From: Lysobacterales bacterium
Lineage (GTDB): Bacteria > Pseudomonadota > Gammaproteobacteria > Xanthomonadales > Rhodanobacteraceae
Direction of reading: 5' to 3'
DNA length: 59,218 nucleotides
Assembly: GCA_017305055.1 (NCBI GenBank)
Contig: JAFKMZ010000019.1
Coordinates: 1 to 59,218, forward strand
The translations under genes were made by a program, and so were the position numbers. The notes under the pieces are model-generated. The model worked only from the letters and a program-made list of their open reading frames with translations. It did not search any database and was not told the DNA's origin. Below are positions 1 through 9,021 of the stretch, piece after piece (the stretch's first letter is position 1; the number at the start of each line of letters is the position of its first letter).

Positions 1-468
1 GCATCGCCGTCCGTTGGTGTCGCACCGGCAGCGGCTGCGCCTGTGGCGACTGGTGGCGACGGCCCGCCCGACTGGGAGCGCCTGATCGAGCGTGCCGAGC
101 TGCGCGGGCCTCTGGGCCTGCTGGCGCAAAATGCCGTGCTCCGCGCGCGCGAGGGCCAGACCCTGGTGCTGGCGCTGCAGCCGCTGCATCTGCACATGGC
201 GGTGGAGCCCATGGTGAGCCAGATGGAGGAACGCCTCAGCCAGGCGCTGGGGGAAGCGATCCACCTGCATTTCGTGCCCCTGGCGAACGCGGCGACCGCC
301 GCGCGGACGCCGGCAGCGCGGGCCGCGCAGGCACGCGACGCAGCGCAAGTGGCCGCGGAACAGGCCATCACGGCGGATCCCGTGGTGCAGGCGCTGCAGC
401 GTGAATTTGGTGCCCGTGTGGTGCCGCAGTCGATCCAACCCATTGCCGACGGAGCGGAAAGCGCATGA
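1..468 (+). CDS. dnaX: DNA polymerase III subunit gamma/tau, C-terminal part (partial)
   Basis: The frame is open from the first base of the window, so the 5' part of the gene lies upstream. The visible 155 residues begin with an Ala/Pro-rich linker and continue into a compact domain ([19 protein letters not shown] and following), which fits the tau C-terminal region that binds the polymerase alpha subunit and DnaB helicase. The AAA+ clamp-loader domains are not in view. The assignment rests on this tail and on the order dnaX-ybaB-recR, a classic bacterial arrangement. The stop codon overlaps the ybaB start (ATGA), so the two genes are probably translationally coupled. Confidence 0.85.
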   Translation, partial: ASPSVGVAPAAAAPVATGGDGPPDWERLIERAELRGPLGLLAQNAVLRAREGQTLVLALQPLHLHMAVEPMVSQMEERLSQALGEAIHLHFVPLANAATAARTPAARAAQARDAAQVAAEQAITADPVVQALQREFGARVVPQSIQPIADGAESA

Positions 469-791
469 TGAAAGGGCAGATTGGCCAATTGATGCAACAG
501 GCCCAGCGCATGCAGGAAGACATGAAGCGGGCGCAGGAAGAAATCGCCAAGCTCGAGGTCACCGGCAGCGCCGGCGGCGGCTTGGTCAGCGTGGTGATGA
601 CCGGCGAGCACACCGTGCGCCGCGTGCAGATCGACCGGCAGACCTTTGCCGACGATCCGGAGATGGCCGAGGATCTGGTGGTGGCCGCGGTGAACGATGC
701 GGTGAACAAGGTTGCCGCGGCAAGCAAGGAACGGCTCGGTGGTGTAACTGCCGGCATGTCCTTGCCACCCGGTTTCAAGATGCCGTTTTGA
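465..791 (+). CDS. ybaB: YbaB/EbfC family nucleoid-associated protein
   Basis: A 108-residue protein. Its N-terminus is a long charged helix rich in Gln, Met and Glu (residues 1-35, [19 protein letters not shown]), followed by the Gly-rich turn [14 protein letters not shown] and a short alpha/beta core, as in the YbaB fold. Family members form tweezer-like dimers that bind DNA and are usually encoded between dnaX and recR, as here. Two ATG codons in a row start the gene, and the first overlaps the dnaX stop. Length is normal for the family. Confidence 0.95.
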   Translation: MMKGQIGQLMQQAQRMQEDMKRAQEEIAKLEVTGSAGGGLVSVVMTGEHTVRRVQIDRQTFADDPEMAEDLVVAAVNDAVNKVAAASKERLGGVTAGMSLPPGFKMPF

Positions 792-873
792 CGATGGGCC
801 TGGTCATTTTCCCGGTGGGGATCTCCCGCATGGCCAGGCTGCGGTTGGCCGGACTGCCACGGGCCATCCGTTG

Positions 874-1473
874 ATGAGCGCTTCGCGCCTGCTCGACGAG
901 CTGATCGAAGCGCTGCGTTGCCTGCCGGGCGTGGGCGCCAAGAGTGCGCAACGCATGGCATTTGCCTTGCTGGAGCGCAATCGCGACGGCGGCTTGAAGC
1001 TTGCCGATGCCCTGCAGCAGGCCATGCAGCGCATCGGCCGCTGCGAGCGCTGCCGCAATTTCAGCGAGACGCCGCTGTGCAGCCTGTGTGCGGGTAGTGG
1101 GCGCGACCGGCGCACACTGTGCGTGGTCGAGTCGCCCGCCGACCTGGCCACGATCGAGCAGGCGACCGGGTATCGCGGGCTGTATTTCGTGCTCATGGGG
1201 CATTTGTCGCCGCTGGATGGCCTCGGGCCCGAGGAGCTTGGCCTGCCGCAGTTGGCCGCCCGCCTGGCGGAAGGCGAGATCGAGGAGATGATCGTGGCCA
1301 CCAATCCCACGGTCGAAGGCGAGGCGACGGCACATTACCTGGCCCACCTGGCGCGCGCCGGTGGCATCCGCCCGACACGGCTGGCGCACGGCGTGCCGCT
1401 CGGCGGCGAGCTCGAATACGTCGATCGTGGAACGCTGGCCCACGCTTTTGGTGGCCGGCAACTGCTGGAGTGA
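874..1473 (+). CDS. recR: Recombination mediator protein RecR
   Basis: A 199-residue RecR, which works with RecO/RecF to load RecA on gapped DNA. The N-terminal helix-hairpin-helix contains [14 protein letters not shown] (residues 18-31). Cys57, Cys60, Cys69 and Cys72 form the zinc finger. The TOPRIM domain starts near residue 81 (CVVESPADL) and includes GHLSPLDG and [12 protein letters not shown]. The Walker-B-like end [12 protein letters not shown] is intact. ATG at 874 is preferred; a TTG directly before it is also possible. An 82-bp gap separates it from ybaB. Confidence 0.97.
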   Translation: MSASRLLDELIEALRCLPGVGAKSAQRMAFALLERNRDGGLKLADALQQAMQRIGRCERCRNFSETPLCSLCAGSGRDRRTLCVVESPADLATIEQATGYRGLYFVLMGHLSPLDGLGPEELGLPQLAARLAEGEIEEMIVATNPTVEGEATAHYLAHLARAGGIRPTRLAHGVPLGGELEYVDRGTLAHAFGGRQLLE

Positions 1474-1476
1474 GGC

Positions 1477-1821
1477 ATGAGCGAGACGATTTTCAGCAAG
1501 ATCATCCGCCGCGAGATACCGGCCGACATCGTCTACGAGGATGATGCCGTGCTGGGCTTCAGCGACGTCAACCCCCAGGCGCCGGTGCACGTGCTGTTCA
1601 TTCCCAAGCAGGCGATACCGACCTTGAACGAGGCAACGCCGGCCGACGCGGAATTGCTCGGCAAGCTGCTGCTGGCGGCAGCGGCGTATGCGAAGCAGCT
1701 TGGCCTGGCCGAGCGTGGTTATCGCGTGGTGGTCAATTGCAACGAGGAAGCCGGGCAGACGGTGTTCCATCTGCACCTGCACTTGCTCGCCGGGCGCCGC
1801 ATGCATTGGCCGCCCGGCTGA
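1477..1821 (+). CDS. HIT family nucleotide-binding hydrolase (HINT-like)
   Basis: A 114-residue histidine-triad protein. It has the family N-terminus TIFSKIIRREIPADIVYED, the central HVLFIPKQAIPTL, and the catalytic triad HLHLHLL with His98, His100 and His102. HINT-branch proteins hydrolyse adenosine phosphoramidates and related nucleotide adducts; the physiological substrate cannot be read from sequence. The gene starts 3 bp after the recR stop, so it is likely cotranscribed with recR. Its end faces the minus-strand lipoprotein gene. Confidence 0.93.
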   Translation: MSETIFSKIIRREIPADIVYEDDAVLGFSDVNPQAPVHVLFIPKQAIPTLNEATPADAELLGKLLLAAAAYAKQLGLAERGYRVVVNCNEEAGQTVFHLHLHLLAGRRMHWPPG

Positions 1822-1855
1822 TCCTGGCGGCCGACTGGCATCCCTTCTGACGCGG

Positions 1856-2452
1856 TCAGCGCGGCTGTCGCGGATGCGGTGCCGGGCGCACGACAATCAC
1901 CGGCGGTCGACCCCAATACGGGTTGCCCCAGGGCCCGTAGCCGGAGTACGGCCCGAAGCCCGGGCCCCAGAACGGGTCATAGAACGCCGACGGGTAATAA
2001 TAGTTGGTCACCGGCACGCGCTTGGGCCACAGGTAGATCACGTTGGCCTCCACCCGCGGGTAGGCATAGTCGAAGTCGCCGACCTTTTTCGTCACGATGC
2101 CGTGCAGCGTGCCGGTGACCGTCATCTCACGCCCGCGCACGAACACTTCCGGATCATAGAAACCCGAATGGCAGGCGACGAAGCGGCCCTGGCTGGCACC
2201 GGCATCGCCAGCCTGTGGTCGCGCCTGCTGGTCCAGCGGCCTGGACAGCAGGTAGAAGCAGGTCTGGTCGGGCCCGGGTTCGGTCTTGATGATCTCTCCG
2301 CCCCAACGTACCTGCTGGCCACCCTGGCCGCCTTGTTGTGCGCTGGCCAATGGCACGCTGGCGTAGGTGCCCTGCAGTGGCTGCGGGATGGTCGCGCAAC
2401 CGCCGAGCAGACCCAGCGCGGTGACCAGTGCAAGCGGACGGTACATGGACAC
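1856..2452 (-). CDS. Slp family outer-membrane lipoprotein
   Basis: A 198-residue lipoprotein. The signal peptide ends in the lipobox LLGGC with the lipidated cysteine at residue 19. The body resembles the Slp family: IPQPLQGTYASV after the lipid anchor, RWGGEIIKTE in the middle, then a GREMTVTGTLHG strand. The C-terminal 50 residues are rich in Tyr, Gly, Pro and Trp (YYYPSAFYDPFWGPGFG), probably disordered or surface-exposed. In Escherichia coli Slp is a starvation-induced outer-membrane lipoprotein of unclear role. A 41-bp gap lies between its start and the end of the transglutaminase gene, which is read in the same direction, so it may be the last gene of that operon. Confidence 0.85.
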   Translation of the reverse strand: MSMYRPLALVTALGLLGGCATIPQPLQGTYASVPLASAQQGGQGGQQVRWGGEIIKTEPGPDQTCFYLLSRPLDQQARPQAGDAGASQGRFVACHSGFYDPEVFVRGREMTVTGTLHGIVTKKVGDFDYAYPRVEANVIYLWPKRVPVTNYYYPSAFYDPFWGPGFGPYSGYGPWGNPYWGRPPVIVVRPAPHPRQPR

Positions 2453-2493
2453 GGTGATTCTCCAACGCAGGTGCGGCCGGGCCGCGGGATACC

Positions 2494-4467
2494 CTATTGG
2501 ACCACGCGCGCCGCGTGAAATTCACGTACCGCGCGGCGAAACGCACGCAACGGTTCAGGCGACGCCTCGTCGGCACCATAACGTAGTTGCAGATAGTCCG
2601 TTGACAATTGCGCCAGCAAGTCGCGCTGGGCCGGAAGCGCGCGTGCGGCGCGGGCCAGGTAATCGCGCGGACCCTCTCCGCGTCTGCGCACCACGCCGCG
2701 CTGCGCCAGCTTGCGCTCCAGTACGCCAAACGCTTCGCGCAGGGAATCACGCCGCCGCCATTGCCACAGCGACCACACCAGGCCCAAGACCATGAACAGG
2801 GCGCAAGTCAGTGCGATCAGCACCGCCATGGTGCGCGTGCTGGTGTCGCGTATGCCAAATTGCGTGAGCATGCCACGCTGACGCAGCGCGTCGAAGCCCA
2901 CCACGCCCTGATCCCACCAGCGGTTGACGATATCCCAGTGGTTGCGCAGTCCTTCCAGCCAGGGGCTGTCGTACCAATCGCGTCCGGTGCCGAGCGCCGC
3001 GGCTGCACCCTGGCTCAGCCGTTCGGGCCGCGCCGCAGCGGTCGGGTCGACGCGGACCCAGCCGCGTCCGCGCAGCCATACCTCGCTCCAGGCATGGGCG
3101 TCCGATTGGCGCAGCAGGAGGTAATTTCCCAGTTCGCTCCAGTAGCCGCCCTGGTAACCGGTGACGACGCGGGCCGGGATGCCGGCACTGCGCATGAGCA
3201 CGGTGAATGCCGAGGCATAGTGTTCGCAAAAGCCCTCGCGGGTGTCAAAAAGGAAGTCGTCCGCACTGTCGCGGCCGAGCGGTGGGGGCGTCAGCGAATA
3301 GCGGAAGTGGCCCGTGCGCAGCAGGGTCAACCCGGCGGTGACGATGGCCGCATCATCATTGCCGTAACGCATCCGCCAGCTCTCGGCCAGGGCGTGCGTG
3401 CGCGGATTGAATCCGCTCGGCAGCTCCAGGCCGCGTCGGCGCCGCTGCGCGTCGAGCGCGGGCTGCAACCGGTAATGCAGCGCCGAGCGCAACCCATAGC
3501 TGAAGCTGTGGGTCACCGGCTCGTTGGCCAGCACCTCGTGGTCGGCCAGCAGGCGGGCATTGGGGGGCGCCGCCATGGCGATGTCCATGGCGGGCAGGAT
3601 GCGCCGTCGGCTGGGGGCCACCATGGTCACCTGATAGGTGATGGTTTGCGTCGCCTCGAGCGGTGCGGCAGGCTCGGGCGAACCGCGGCCGCGCCGCCAT
3701 TGCCGGCCGTCGAAGTCCCACATGACATAGGCCCGGAAGTAGCGCAGGTCGCGCGTTGGCACCGCGCCATCGAAGCTCACCCGCAGGGCTGGACTGTCAT
3801 CGATGAGCAGGGAGGTGAGGTTGCCCGGCGACATCGTGTCGCTCAGGCCGGTGCGTGCTTCGTCCGGGGTGGGAGCGCCCCACAGCGGCGAGCCCAGGCG
3901 CGGTACCAGGGCGAACGCCAGCAGCGCCAGCGGCAAGGTGGCGCCCAGCAAGGCCAGGCCAGGCAACAACGTGCGCGGCAGGCTCGCCGGGCGCTGGGCC
4001 GGCTCCATGGCGCGCATCGTGGCCAGTGCCGGGAGCACGGCCAGCGCGACCACCACGGTGGTCACCAGGTTTTGCCGGAACAGCAGGGCCGATACCAGGG
4101 CGAAGCAGGCAAAGCTGACCGCCACGCGGACGTCGCGCGTGCTTTCGCATTCCATCGCCTTCAATACCAGCAGGCCAATGGCCAGGGCTGCGCCCGGTTC
4201 GCGCCCGAAGATGCTGCCATAGCTGCCGATGACGGCGAGGGTCAGCAGTCCGAGCAACGGCAGCTTGATCCAGCGCGGCACCCGTCCGTGGCGCTGTCGG
4301 CGCTGCCACCAGCGCCACGCCAGCAACGCCGCGGGGCTGGCCGTGAGCCACCACGGCAGGTGATTGGCGTGCACGGCGAGCACCAGCGCAATGCTGATGC
4401 TGAGCAGGTCGAACACGCGGTTGTCGACGGCGATCTCCCGCCGGCCGCCGGTGCCAGCGCGGCTCAT
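2494..4467 (-). CDS. DUF3488 / transglutaminase-like membrane protein (TgpA type)
   Basis: A 657-residue protein with several N-terminal membrane segments (about residues 18-190), a periplasmic transglutaminase-like domain, one further membrane segment near residue 560, and a C-terminal cytoplasmic tail. The transglutaminase triad is visible: Cys414 (REGFCEHYA), His458 (SDAHAWSEVWL) and Asp474 (VRVDPTA). TgpA of Pseudomonas is an essential protein of this architecture. The start is the ATG at 4467, which overlaps the stop of the upstream DUF58 gene (ATGA) and leaves a family-typical N-terminus. It is the third gene of a tightly coupled operon, moxR-DUF58-tgpA, a common trio whose substrate is unknown. 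Confidence 0.92.
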   Translation of the reverse strand: MSRAGTGGRREIAVDNRVFDLLSISIALVLAVHANHLPWWLTASPAALLAWRWWQRRQRHGRVPRWIKLPLLGLLTLAVIGSYGSIFGREPGAALAIGLLVLKAMECESTRDVRVAVSFACFALVSALLFRQNLVTTVVVALAVLPALATMRAMEPAQRPASLPRTLLPGLALLGATLPLALLAFALVPRLGSPLWGAPTPDEARTGLSDTMSPGNLTSLLIDDSPALRVSFDGAVPTRDLRYFRAYVMWDFDGRQWRRGRGSPEPAAPLEATQTITYQVTMVAPSRRRILPAMDIAMAAPPNARLLADHEVLANEPVTHSFSYGLRSALHYRLQPALDAQRRRRGLELPSGFNPRTHALAESWRMRYGNDDAAIVTAGLTLLRTGHFRYSLTPPPLGRDSADDFLFDTREGFCEHYASAFTVLMRSAGIPARVVTGYQGGYWSELGNYLLLRQSDAHAWSEVWLRGRGWVRVDPTAAARPERLSQGAAAALGTGRDWYDSPWLEGLRNHWDIVNRWWDQGVVGFDALRQRGMLTQFGIRDTSTRTMAVLIALTCALFMVLGLVWSLWQWRRRDSLREAFGVLERKLAQRGVVRRRGEGPRDYLARAARALPAQRDLLAQLSTDYLQLRYGADEASPEPLRAFRRAVREFHAARVVQ

Positions 4468-5417
4468 GGCATTTCGGCCAGCGCGTTCATGCAGCGCGCG
4501 TAATGCAGTGGGCCGCTGTCCAATGGCAGCTCGTTGTCCGGCAGCCACAGGCTGTAGCGCTGCCGCTGGGCCTGGGCCTCGCCCAGCCAGCGGGCCAGTC
4601 GGGAGATGCGCGCCTCATGCTCCACGCCCTGCAGCTCGCGCCAGTCCAGGCGCCATTCGGTCTGCCCCCGGGGTTGCGCGAAATCCTTGACCAGCAGGCT
4701 TTCGTGATGCGCGCTGGCCTTCCACGCGATATGTCGCTGTGGATCGCCGATGCGATAGTCGCGCAACGCAGCCCATTCGTCGCCGAGGCGCGGGCGGGTG
4801 CGCTGGGTGACGAGCGCCGAGACCCGTGGCGGCGGGCCCGAGTGTTCGGCCCGGGGCCAGATCAGCATGCGCTGATCGGGGTGTACCCAGCTCCAGGCGC
4901 GAAACATGCCGAGCGGCCAGGTAGTCCAGATCTTCAGCCGTGGTACTGGCTGCCAGCCACGCCGGGCGGTGGCAATATTGATGGCGACCGCGACGCTGCC
5001 CTGCGCGGGCATGGCGAAAACCTGGCTGGCGTCGGCAGCGTCCAGGCGGAGCGCATCACGGGAAGAAGTCGAGGTGAAGCGCAGGGTCAGCTCCACCGGC
5101 TGGCCGGCAATCGCATGGCTGGCCTGCAGGCTGCTGAGTTGCAGGCCATTGAGGTTGCGGAAGGCCATCAGCATGCTGGCCGCGCTGGCCACACCAAGCA
5201 GGCAGGTGAGGAGCAGGGCCGCGTTGTTGGCATAGTTCAGTGCACCGGCCAGCATGGTCAGCAGCAGCAACGCGAAGCCGGCGCCAAAGCCGCTGGGCAC
5301 GATATAGATGCGCCGGCGGTGCAGGCTGACCGGCAGGCTTTCCGGGCGCCGGTAGCGGGTCAGCGCCGGCAGCCGCCGCTCGCCCCACAACACCACCGGC
5401 TGCAGCCAGGCACGCAT
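4464..5417 (-). CDS. DUF58 domain-containing protein
   Basis: A 317-residue protein. Two membrane segments lie near residues 44-60 and 64-86. The DUF58 core shows PLGMFRAW (168-175) and RDYRIGDPQRHIAWKASA (219-236), the family's most conserved stretch. Such proteins are almost always encoded with a MoxR ATPase and often carry a von Willebrand-like fold. The start at 5417 overlaps the moxR stop by ATGA; the open frame continues upstream of it but that part lies inside moxR and is a shadow. Function beyond membership of the MoxR system is unknown. Confidence 0.92.
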   Translation of the reverse strand: MRAWLQPVVLWGERRLPALTRYRRPESLPVSLHRRRIYIVPSGFGAGFALLLLTMLAGALNYANNAALLLTCLLGVASAASMLMAFRNLNGLQLSSLQASHAIAGQPVELTLRFTSTSSRDALRLDAADASQVFAMPAQGSVAVAINIATARRGWQPVPRLKIWTTWPLGMFRAWSWVHPDQRMLIWPRAEHSGPPPRVSALVTQRTRPRLGDEWAALRDYRIGDPQRHIAWKASAHHESLLVKDFAQPRGQTEWRLDWRELQGVEHEARISRLARWLGEAQAQRQRYSLWLPDNELPLDSGPLHYARCMNALAEMP

Positions 5418-6364
5418 CAGTCCACTGCAACCTCGGCCAGCAGCTGCCGGGCAGCCGTCTCGCCGGTGGCACCGTGCGCCGGCAGCAGGCGGTGTGCGGC
5501 CAGCGGAACGAACAAGGCCTGGACGTCTTCCGGCAATACGTGGCGACGTCCGCTCAGCAAGGCCCATACCCTGGCAGCGCCAAGCAGGGCCAGGCCGGCG
5601 CGCGGCGACAGGCCGACGCGGATTTCCGCGTGCTCGCGGCTGGCCTTGAGCAGGGCCTGCAGGTAGTCGAGCAGGGCACTGCTGGCGGTGATGGTTTGCG
5701 CCTGGCGCTGCAGCTCGAGCAGGGCTGCGGCGTCCAATTGCGGCACCAGCTGCTGCAGCAGATCGTGGCGGTCGCTGCCGGTAAGCAGGGCCCGTTCGGC
5801 GGCGAGGTCGGGGTAATCCAGTGACAGGCACAGCATGAAGCGGTCGAGCTGCGAATCGGGCAGGGGGAAGGTGCCGTTGAGATCCAGCGGGTTTTGTGTG
5901 GCGACAACGAAGAATGGTTTGGGCAGCGCATGGGTCTGGCCATCGACGGTGACCTGCGATTCGGCCATCGCCTCGAGCAGCGCGCTTTGCGTCTTCGGGC
6001 TCGCCCGGTTGATCTCGTCGGCCAGCAGCAGGCCGGTGAAGATCGGTCCCGGATGGAAGCGGAACTGCGAGGTCTCCCGCTCGTACACGCTGACCCCGAT
6101 GATGTCCGAGGGCAGCAGGTCGCTGGTGAATTGCACGCGCTGGAAGTCCAGCGCAAAGGTTGCCGCCAGCGCGTGGGCGAGCGTGGTCTTGCCCACGCCC
6201 GGGACGTCTTCCAGCAGCAGGTGACCGCCGGCAATCAGGCAGGTGAATGCCAGTTTCACCTGGGCCGGCTTGCCGAGCAGTACCCGGTTGACCTGGGCCA
6301 TGGCTGCCTGCAGGCGCTGGTGCAAGATGAGGTCGCGTTGCTGAATCTGGATGTTGGCAGCCAT
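5417..6364 (-). CDS. MoxR family AAA+ ATPase
   Basis: A 315-residue AAA+ ATPase with Walker A DVPGVGKTT (residues 53-61), Walker B LLLADEINR ending at Asp116-Glu117, sensor 1 VVATQNP (153-159) and the typical C-terminal lid (GLSPRAGLALLGAARVWA). MoxR ATPases act as chaperones for metal-containing or von Willebrand-domain partners; here the likely partners are the DUF58 and transglutaminase proteins encoded immediately downstream with 4-bp overlaps. It is the first gene of the operon, so its promoter should lie in the gap upstream of 6364. Confidence 0.95.
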   Translation of the reverse strand: MAANIQIQQRDLILHQRLQAAMAQVNRVLLGKPAQVKLAFTCLIAGGHLLLEDVPGVGKTTLAHALAATFALDFQRVQFTSDLLPSDIIGVSVYERETSQFRFHPGPIFTGLLLADEINRASPKTQSALLEAMAESQVTVDGQTHALPKPFFVVATQNPLDLNGTFPLPDSQLDRFMLCLSLDYPDLAAERALLTGSDRHDLLQQLVPQLDAAALLELQRQAQTITASSALLDYLQALLKASREHAEIRVGLSPRAGLALLGAARVWALLSGRRHVLPEDVQALFVPLAAHRLLPAHGATGETAARQLLAEVAVD

Positions 6365-6743
6365 GGTTCCTTCGATGCCGGTAGGGCCGGTGGCCCGGAT
6401 GGGTCCAGTGTAGAGGCAGGCTTCGGCCGCATGGCCGCGGCCGGTGCCCTGGTTATCGGCCGCATCGGCGCTGATTGAAGTGGCTGGCCAGGGGGCGACG
6501 AGGCGGCAGCCTTCAGCCTTGCGGCTACGCGATCAGCTTGCGGTATTGGCGCGGTGTGATGCCCGTGGTCGCCGGCGTGGGTTTGACCGCGCCGCAACAT
6601 GCATTGATGCAACCGGGCATGGCCCGGTAGGCATCCGTTTCGATCGCCGCGCACGCGGCCTTGCCGTTATGATGCCGACTTCCGCATTCGGCATCGGCAA
6701 AGCGTGCCAGGCGGCGCGTCTCCGGACAGTGAGCAGGTCGCGT
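6365..6743. other. Intergenic region between divergent moxR and hydroxyproline epimerase
   Basis: This 379-bp gap separates the moxR operon (minus) from the hydroxyproline genes (plus) and must carry both promoters. A good -10-like hexamer TATGAT lies at 6668-6673 on the plus strand but no convincing -35 stands 16-18 bp before it. The minus strand carries a short stretch that resembles the very end of an AraC-type regulator (see the separate entry at 6525-6605). No intact gene is seen. Confidence 0.6.
6525..6605 (-). pseudogene. Possible 3' remnant of an AraC-family regulator gene
   Basis: On the minus strand a frame ends with [13 protein letters not shown] and a stop codon. GITPRQYR is the signature end of the second helix-turn-helix of AraC-family regulators, which usually stop shortly after it. 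The residues upstream ([15 protein letters not shown]) only loosely match the expected helix and have lost its aromatic positions, so if this is a remnant it is decayed. AraC-type regulators such as LhpR often sit beside hydroxyproline genes, which makes the location suggestive. The match is short and could be chance. Confidence 0.35.
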
Positions 6744-7685
6744 ATGCATATCGTTGAATTCGTGGACTCGCATACGGGGGGCGAGCCGACCCGCGTGGTC
6801 GTCTCGGGCTTTCCCGATCTCGGTGGAGGCGCGCTCGCCGAACGCCTGCGTCGTTTGCGCGGTGAGCACGATCAATGGCGTCGCGCCACGGCACGCGAAC
6901 CGCGTGGTTCCGATGCCATGGTCGGCGCCCTGTTGCTGCCGCCGCAGGATCCACAGTGTTGCGCCGGGGTGATTTTTTTCAACAATGTCGGCTACCTGGG
7001 GATGTGCGGGCACGGCACGATCGGCGTGGTGCGCACCTTGCAGCATCTGGGCCGCATTGCGGTGGGCAAGCACCGCCTGGAAACGCCGGTGGGTAGCATT
7101 GACGTCGAGTTGCATGAGGATGACCGCGTCACCGTCGACAATGTCGAGAGCTATCGGCATGCCAAGGACGTGATGCTCGACGTCCCTGGTTACGGCAGCG
7201 TGCGCGGCGACGTGGCCTGGGGCGGAAACTGGTTCTTCATCAGCGCCGACAGCCCGGTGCCGCTGACACTCGCCAATGAGCGGGCGCTGACCCGCTACAC
7301 CGAGGCTGTGCGCACTGCCCTGGTGCGCGCCGGCATCACCGGCGCGGATGGCGCGGAGATCGACCATATCGAAATCAACGGGCTTGCCGATGACGACAGC
7401 GCGGATGCGCGCAACTTCGTATTGTGCCCAGGCCTGGCCTACGACCGTTCGCCCTGCGGCACCGGCAGCAGCGCCAAGGTGGCCTGCCTGGCTGCCGACG
7501 GCAAGCTGGTGCCTGGCCAGGTATGGCGGCAGGCCGGCATCCTGGGCAGCGTCTTCGAATTACGCTACCAGCCGGGTTCCACCGGCGTGTTGCCGCGCAT
7601 CACCGGCAGCGCCTTCATCACCGCCCAGGGCCAGCTGCTGATCGACGAAGCCGATGCGCTGGCCTGGGGCATCGGCGGGACATGA
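6744..7685 (+). CDS. lhpA: 4-hydroxyproline 2-epimerase (proline racemase family)
   Basis: A 313-residue cofactor-independent epimerase that converts trans-4-hydroxy-L-proline to cis-4-hydroxy-D-proline, the first step of hydroxyproline breakdown. The two catalytic cysteines are present: Cys88 in GMCGHGTIG and Cys238 in SPCGTGSSA. The N-terminus [13 protein letters not shown] is characteristic. Having cysteine at both positions separates it from the dehydratases of this family, which have Ser or Thr at one of them. The ATG at 6744 gives the family start. Its stop overlaps the next gene by ATGA. Proline racemase is the alternative, but the neighbouring oxidoreductase trio favours hydroxyproline. 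Confidence 0.9.
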   Translation: MHIVEFVDSHTGGEPTRVVVSGFPDLGGGALAERLRRLRGEHDQWRRATAREPRGSDAMVGALLLPPQDPQCCAGVIFFNNVGYLGMCGHGTIGVVRTLQHLGRIAVGKHRLETPVGSIDVELHEDDRVTVDNVESYRHAKDVMLDVPGYGSVRGDVAWGGNWFFISADSPVPLTLANERALTRYTEAVRTALVRAGITGADGAEIDHIEINGLADDDSADARNFVLCPGLAYDRSPCGTGSSAKVACLAADGKLVPGQVWRQAGILGSVFELRYQPGSTGVLPRITGSAFITAQGQLLIDEADALAWGIGGT

Positions 7686-8776
7686 GCGGCTTCGACCTTA
7701 TCGTGGTCGGTGCCGGCATCGTCGGCGCCGCCTGTGCAGATTACGCCAGCGCCCAGGGCCTGAAGGTGGCAATCGTCGAGTCGGCCACCATCGGCGGCGG
7801 CACCACCGCTGCCGCCATGGGCCACCTGGTGGCGGTCGATGGGGTGCCGGCGGAAGTGGCGCTGGCGCACTATTCCCTGGGCTTGTGGGAAGCCTTTGCC
7901 GACCTGCCGCAAGCGGAGTTCAGCCGCTGCGGCACCTTGTGGGTGGCCGGTGACGAGGCCGATTGTGCACGGATCCCGGACAAGCTGGCGCGGCTCACCG
8001 CCGCTGGGGTACATGCCGAGGCGCTGGACACCCGACAACTGTACGAACTCGAGCCCGCACTGGTGCCGGGTCTGGGGGGCGGCGTGCTGGTGGCCGACGA
8101 GGCGGTGGTGTATCCACCTGGCGTGGCACGCCATCTGGTCGATCGTGCGCAACGCCAGGGTGCCACGCTGTACCGGCACCGGGCCGCACTTGCCGACTAC
8201 GGCGTGACACTGGGCGACTCGACCCGGCTGCATGGTCCGGTGCTGGTCGCCACCGGCGGTGCGCTGGCCGAGTTGCTGCCTGAGCTGCCGCTGCGGCCAC
8301 GCAAGGGCCATCTGGTCATCACCGACCGCTATCCCGGCCTGATCCATCACCAGTTGCTGGAGTTGCACTATGCCGACAGCGCGCACGGCGAGGCCGAGGC
8401 CAGCGTGGCGTTCAACGTGCAGCCGCGGCCGACGGGGCAGCTGCTGATCGGCTCCTCGCGCGAATTCGGCAAACTTGGTGCGGAGGTGTCCATGCCCATC
8501 GTGCGCCGCATGCTGGAGCGGGCACTGCATTTTCTGCCCGCGCTGGGTGAGCTGCAGGCGCTGCGCATCTGGACCGGCCTGCGCCCGGACAGCGTCGACG
8601 GGCTGCCCTACATCGGGCGGGTGCCACAGCGCGCCGGCCTGTGGGTCGCCGCTGGCCACGAGGGCCTCGGGGTCACCACCTCGCTGGGTACCGCGCGCCT
8701 GCTGGTCGACCAGTTTCTCGGCCGCATGCCTGCACTCGATCCGGCGCCCTACGATCCGGCGCGGGTGCTGGCATGA
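7682..8776 (+). CDS. FAD-dependent D-hydroxyproline dehydrogenase, DAO-type subunit
   Basis: A 364-residue D-amino acid oxidase-like flavoprotein. The Rossmann dinucleotide site is [12 protein letters not shown] (residues 8-19), and the C-terminal FAD site is [18 protein letters not shown]. It resembles HcnC/LhpB-type enzymes, which oxidise cis-4-hydroxy-D-proline to pyrroline-4-hydroxy-2-carboxylate. It overlaps the epimerase upstream and the ferredoxin-like subunit downstream by 4 bp each, so the four genes form one translation-coupled operon. A partner role with the two following subunits is inferred from the known alpha-beta-gamma organisation of such dehydrogenases. Confidence 0.85.
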   Translation: MSGFDLIVVGAGIVGAACADYASAQGLKVAIVESATIGGGTTAAAMGHLVAVDGVPAEVALAHYSLGLWEAFADLPQAEFSRCGTLWVAGDEADCARIPDKLARLTAAGVHAEALDTRQLYELEPALVPGLGGGVLVADEAVVYPPGVARHLVDRAQRQGATLYRHRAALADYGVTLGDSTRLHGPVLVATGGALAELLPELPLRPRKGHLVITDRYPGLIHHQLLELHYADSAHGEAEASVAFNVQPRPTGQLLIGSSREFGKLGAEVSMPIVRRMLERALHFLPALGELQALRIWTGLRPDSVDGLPYIGRVPQRAGLWVAAGHEGLGVTTSLGTARLLVDQFLGRMPALDPAPYDPARVLA

Positions 8777-9021
8777 CGGCGCGGCGCGTGCATCTTGAGG
8801 TCAACGGCCAGCCGGTGGAGGTGGCCGAAGGCAGCAGCGTGGCCGCCGCGATTGCCCGGCTCGGGGTGCCGTGCCGGCGCTCGGTGCGGGGCGAGTGGCG
8901 GGCGCCACTGTGCGGCATGGGCGTGTGCTTCGAGTGCCGGGTGCGCATCGACGGGGTCGCTCAGCAGCGTTCATGCATGCTGCCGGCCCGCGAGGGCATG
9001 CGGGTGCACACTGATGACTGA
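8773..9021 (+). CDS. (2Fe-2S)-binding small subunit of the hydroxyproline dehydrogenase
   Basis: An 82-residue ferredoxin-like protein. Four cysteines in ferredoxin spacing, Cys47, Cys52, Cys55 and Cys68, can hold one [2Fe-2S] cluster. Proteins of this size and type are the small (HcnA-like) subunit of three-part amine dehydrogenases, where they pass electrons between the two flavin subunits. Start and stop overlap both neighbours (4 bp upstream, 8 bp downstream). Confidence 0.87.
   Translation: MTARRVHLEVNGQPVEVAEGSSVAAAIARLGVPCRRSVRGEWRAPLCGMGVCFECRVRIDGVAQQRSCMLPAREGMRVHTDD

Noticed and set aside
1847-1859. Small palindrome CTGACGCGGTCAG at the end of the lipoprotein gene
   Set aside because: A 5-bp stem overlapping the stop codon, without T-run, is too weak to call a terminator.
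2453-2493. Gene or terminator between the lipoprotein and the transglutaminase genes
   Set aside because: Only 41 bp with no hairpin or open frame.
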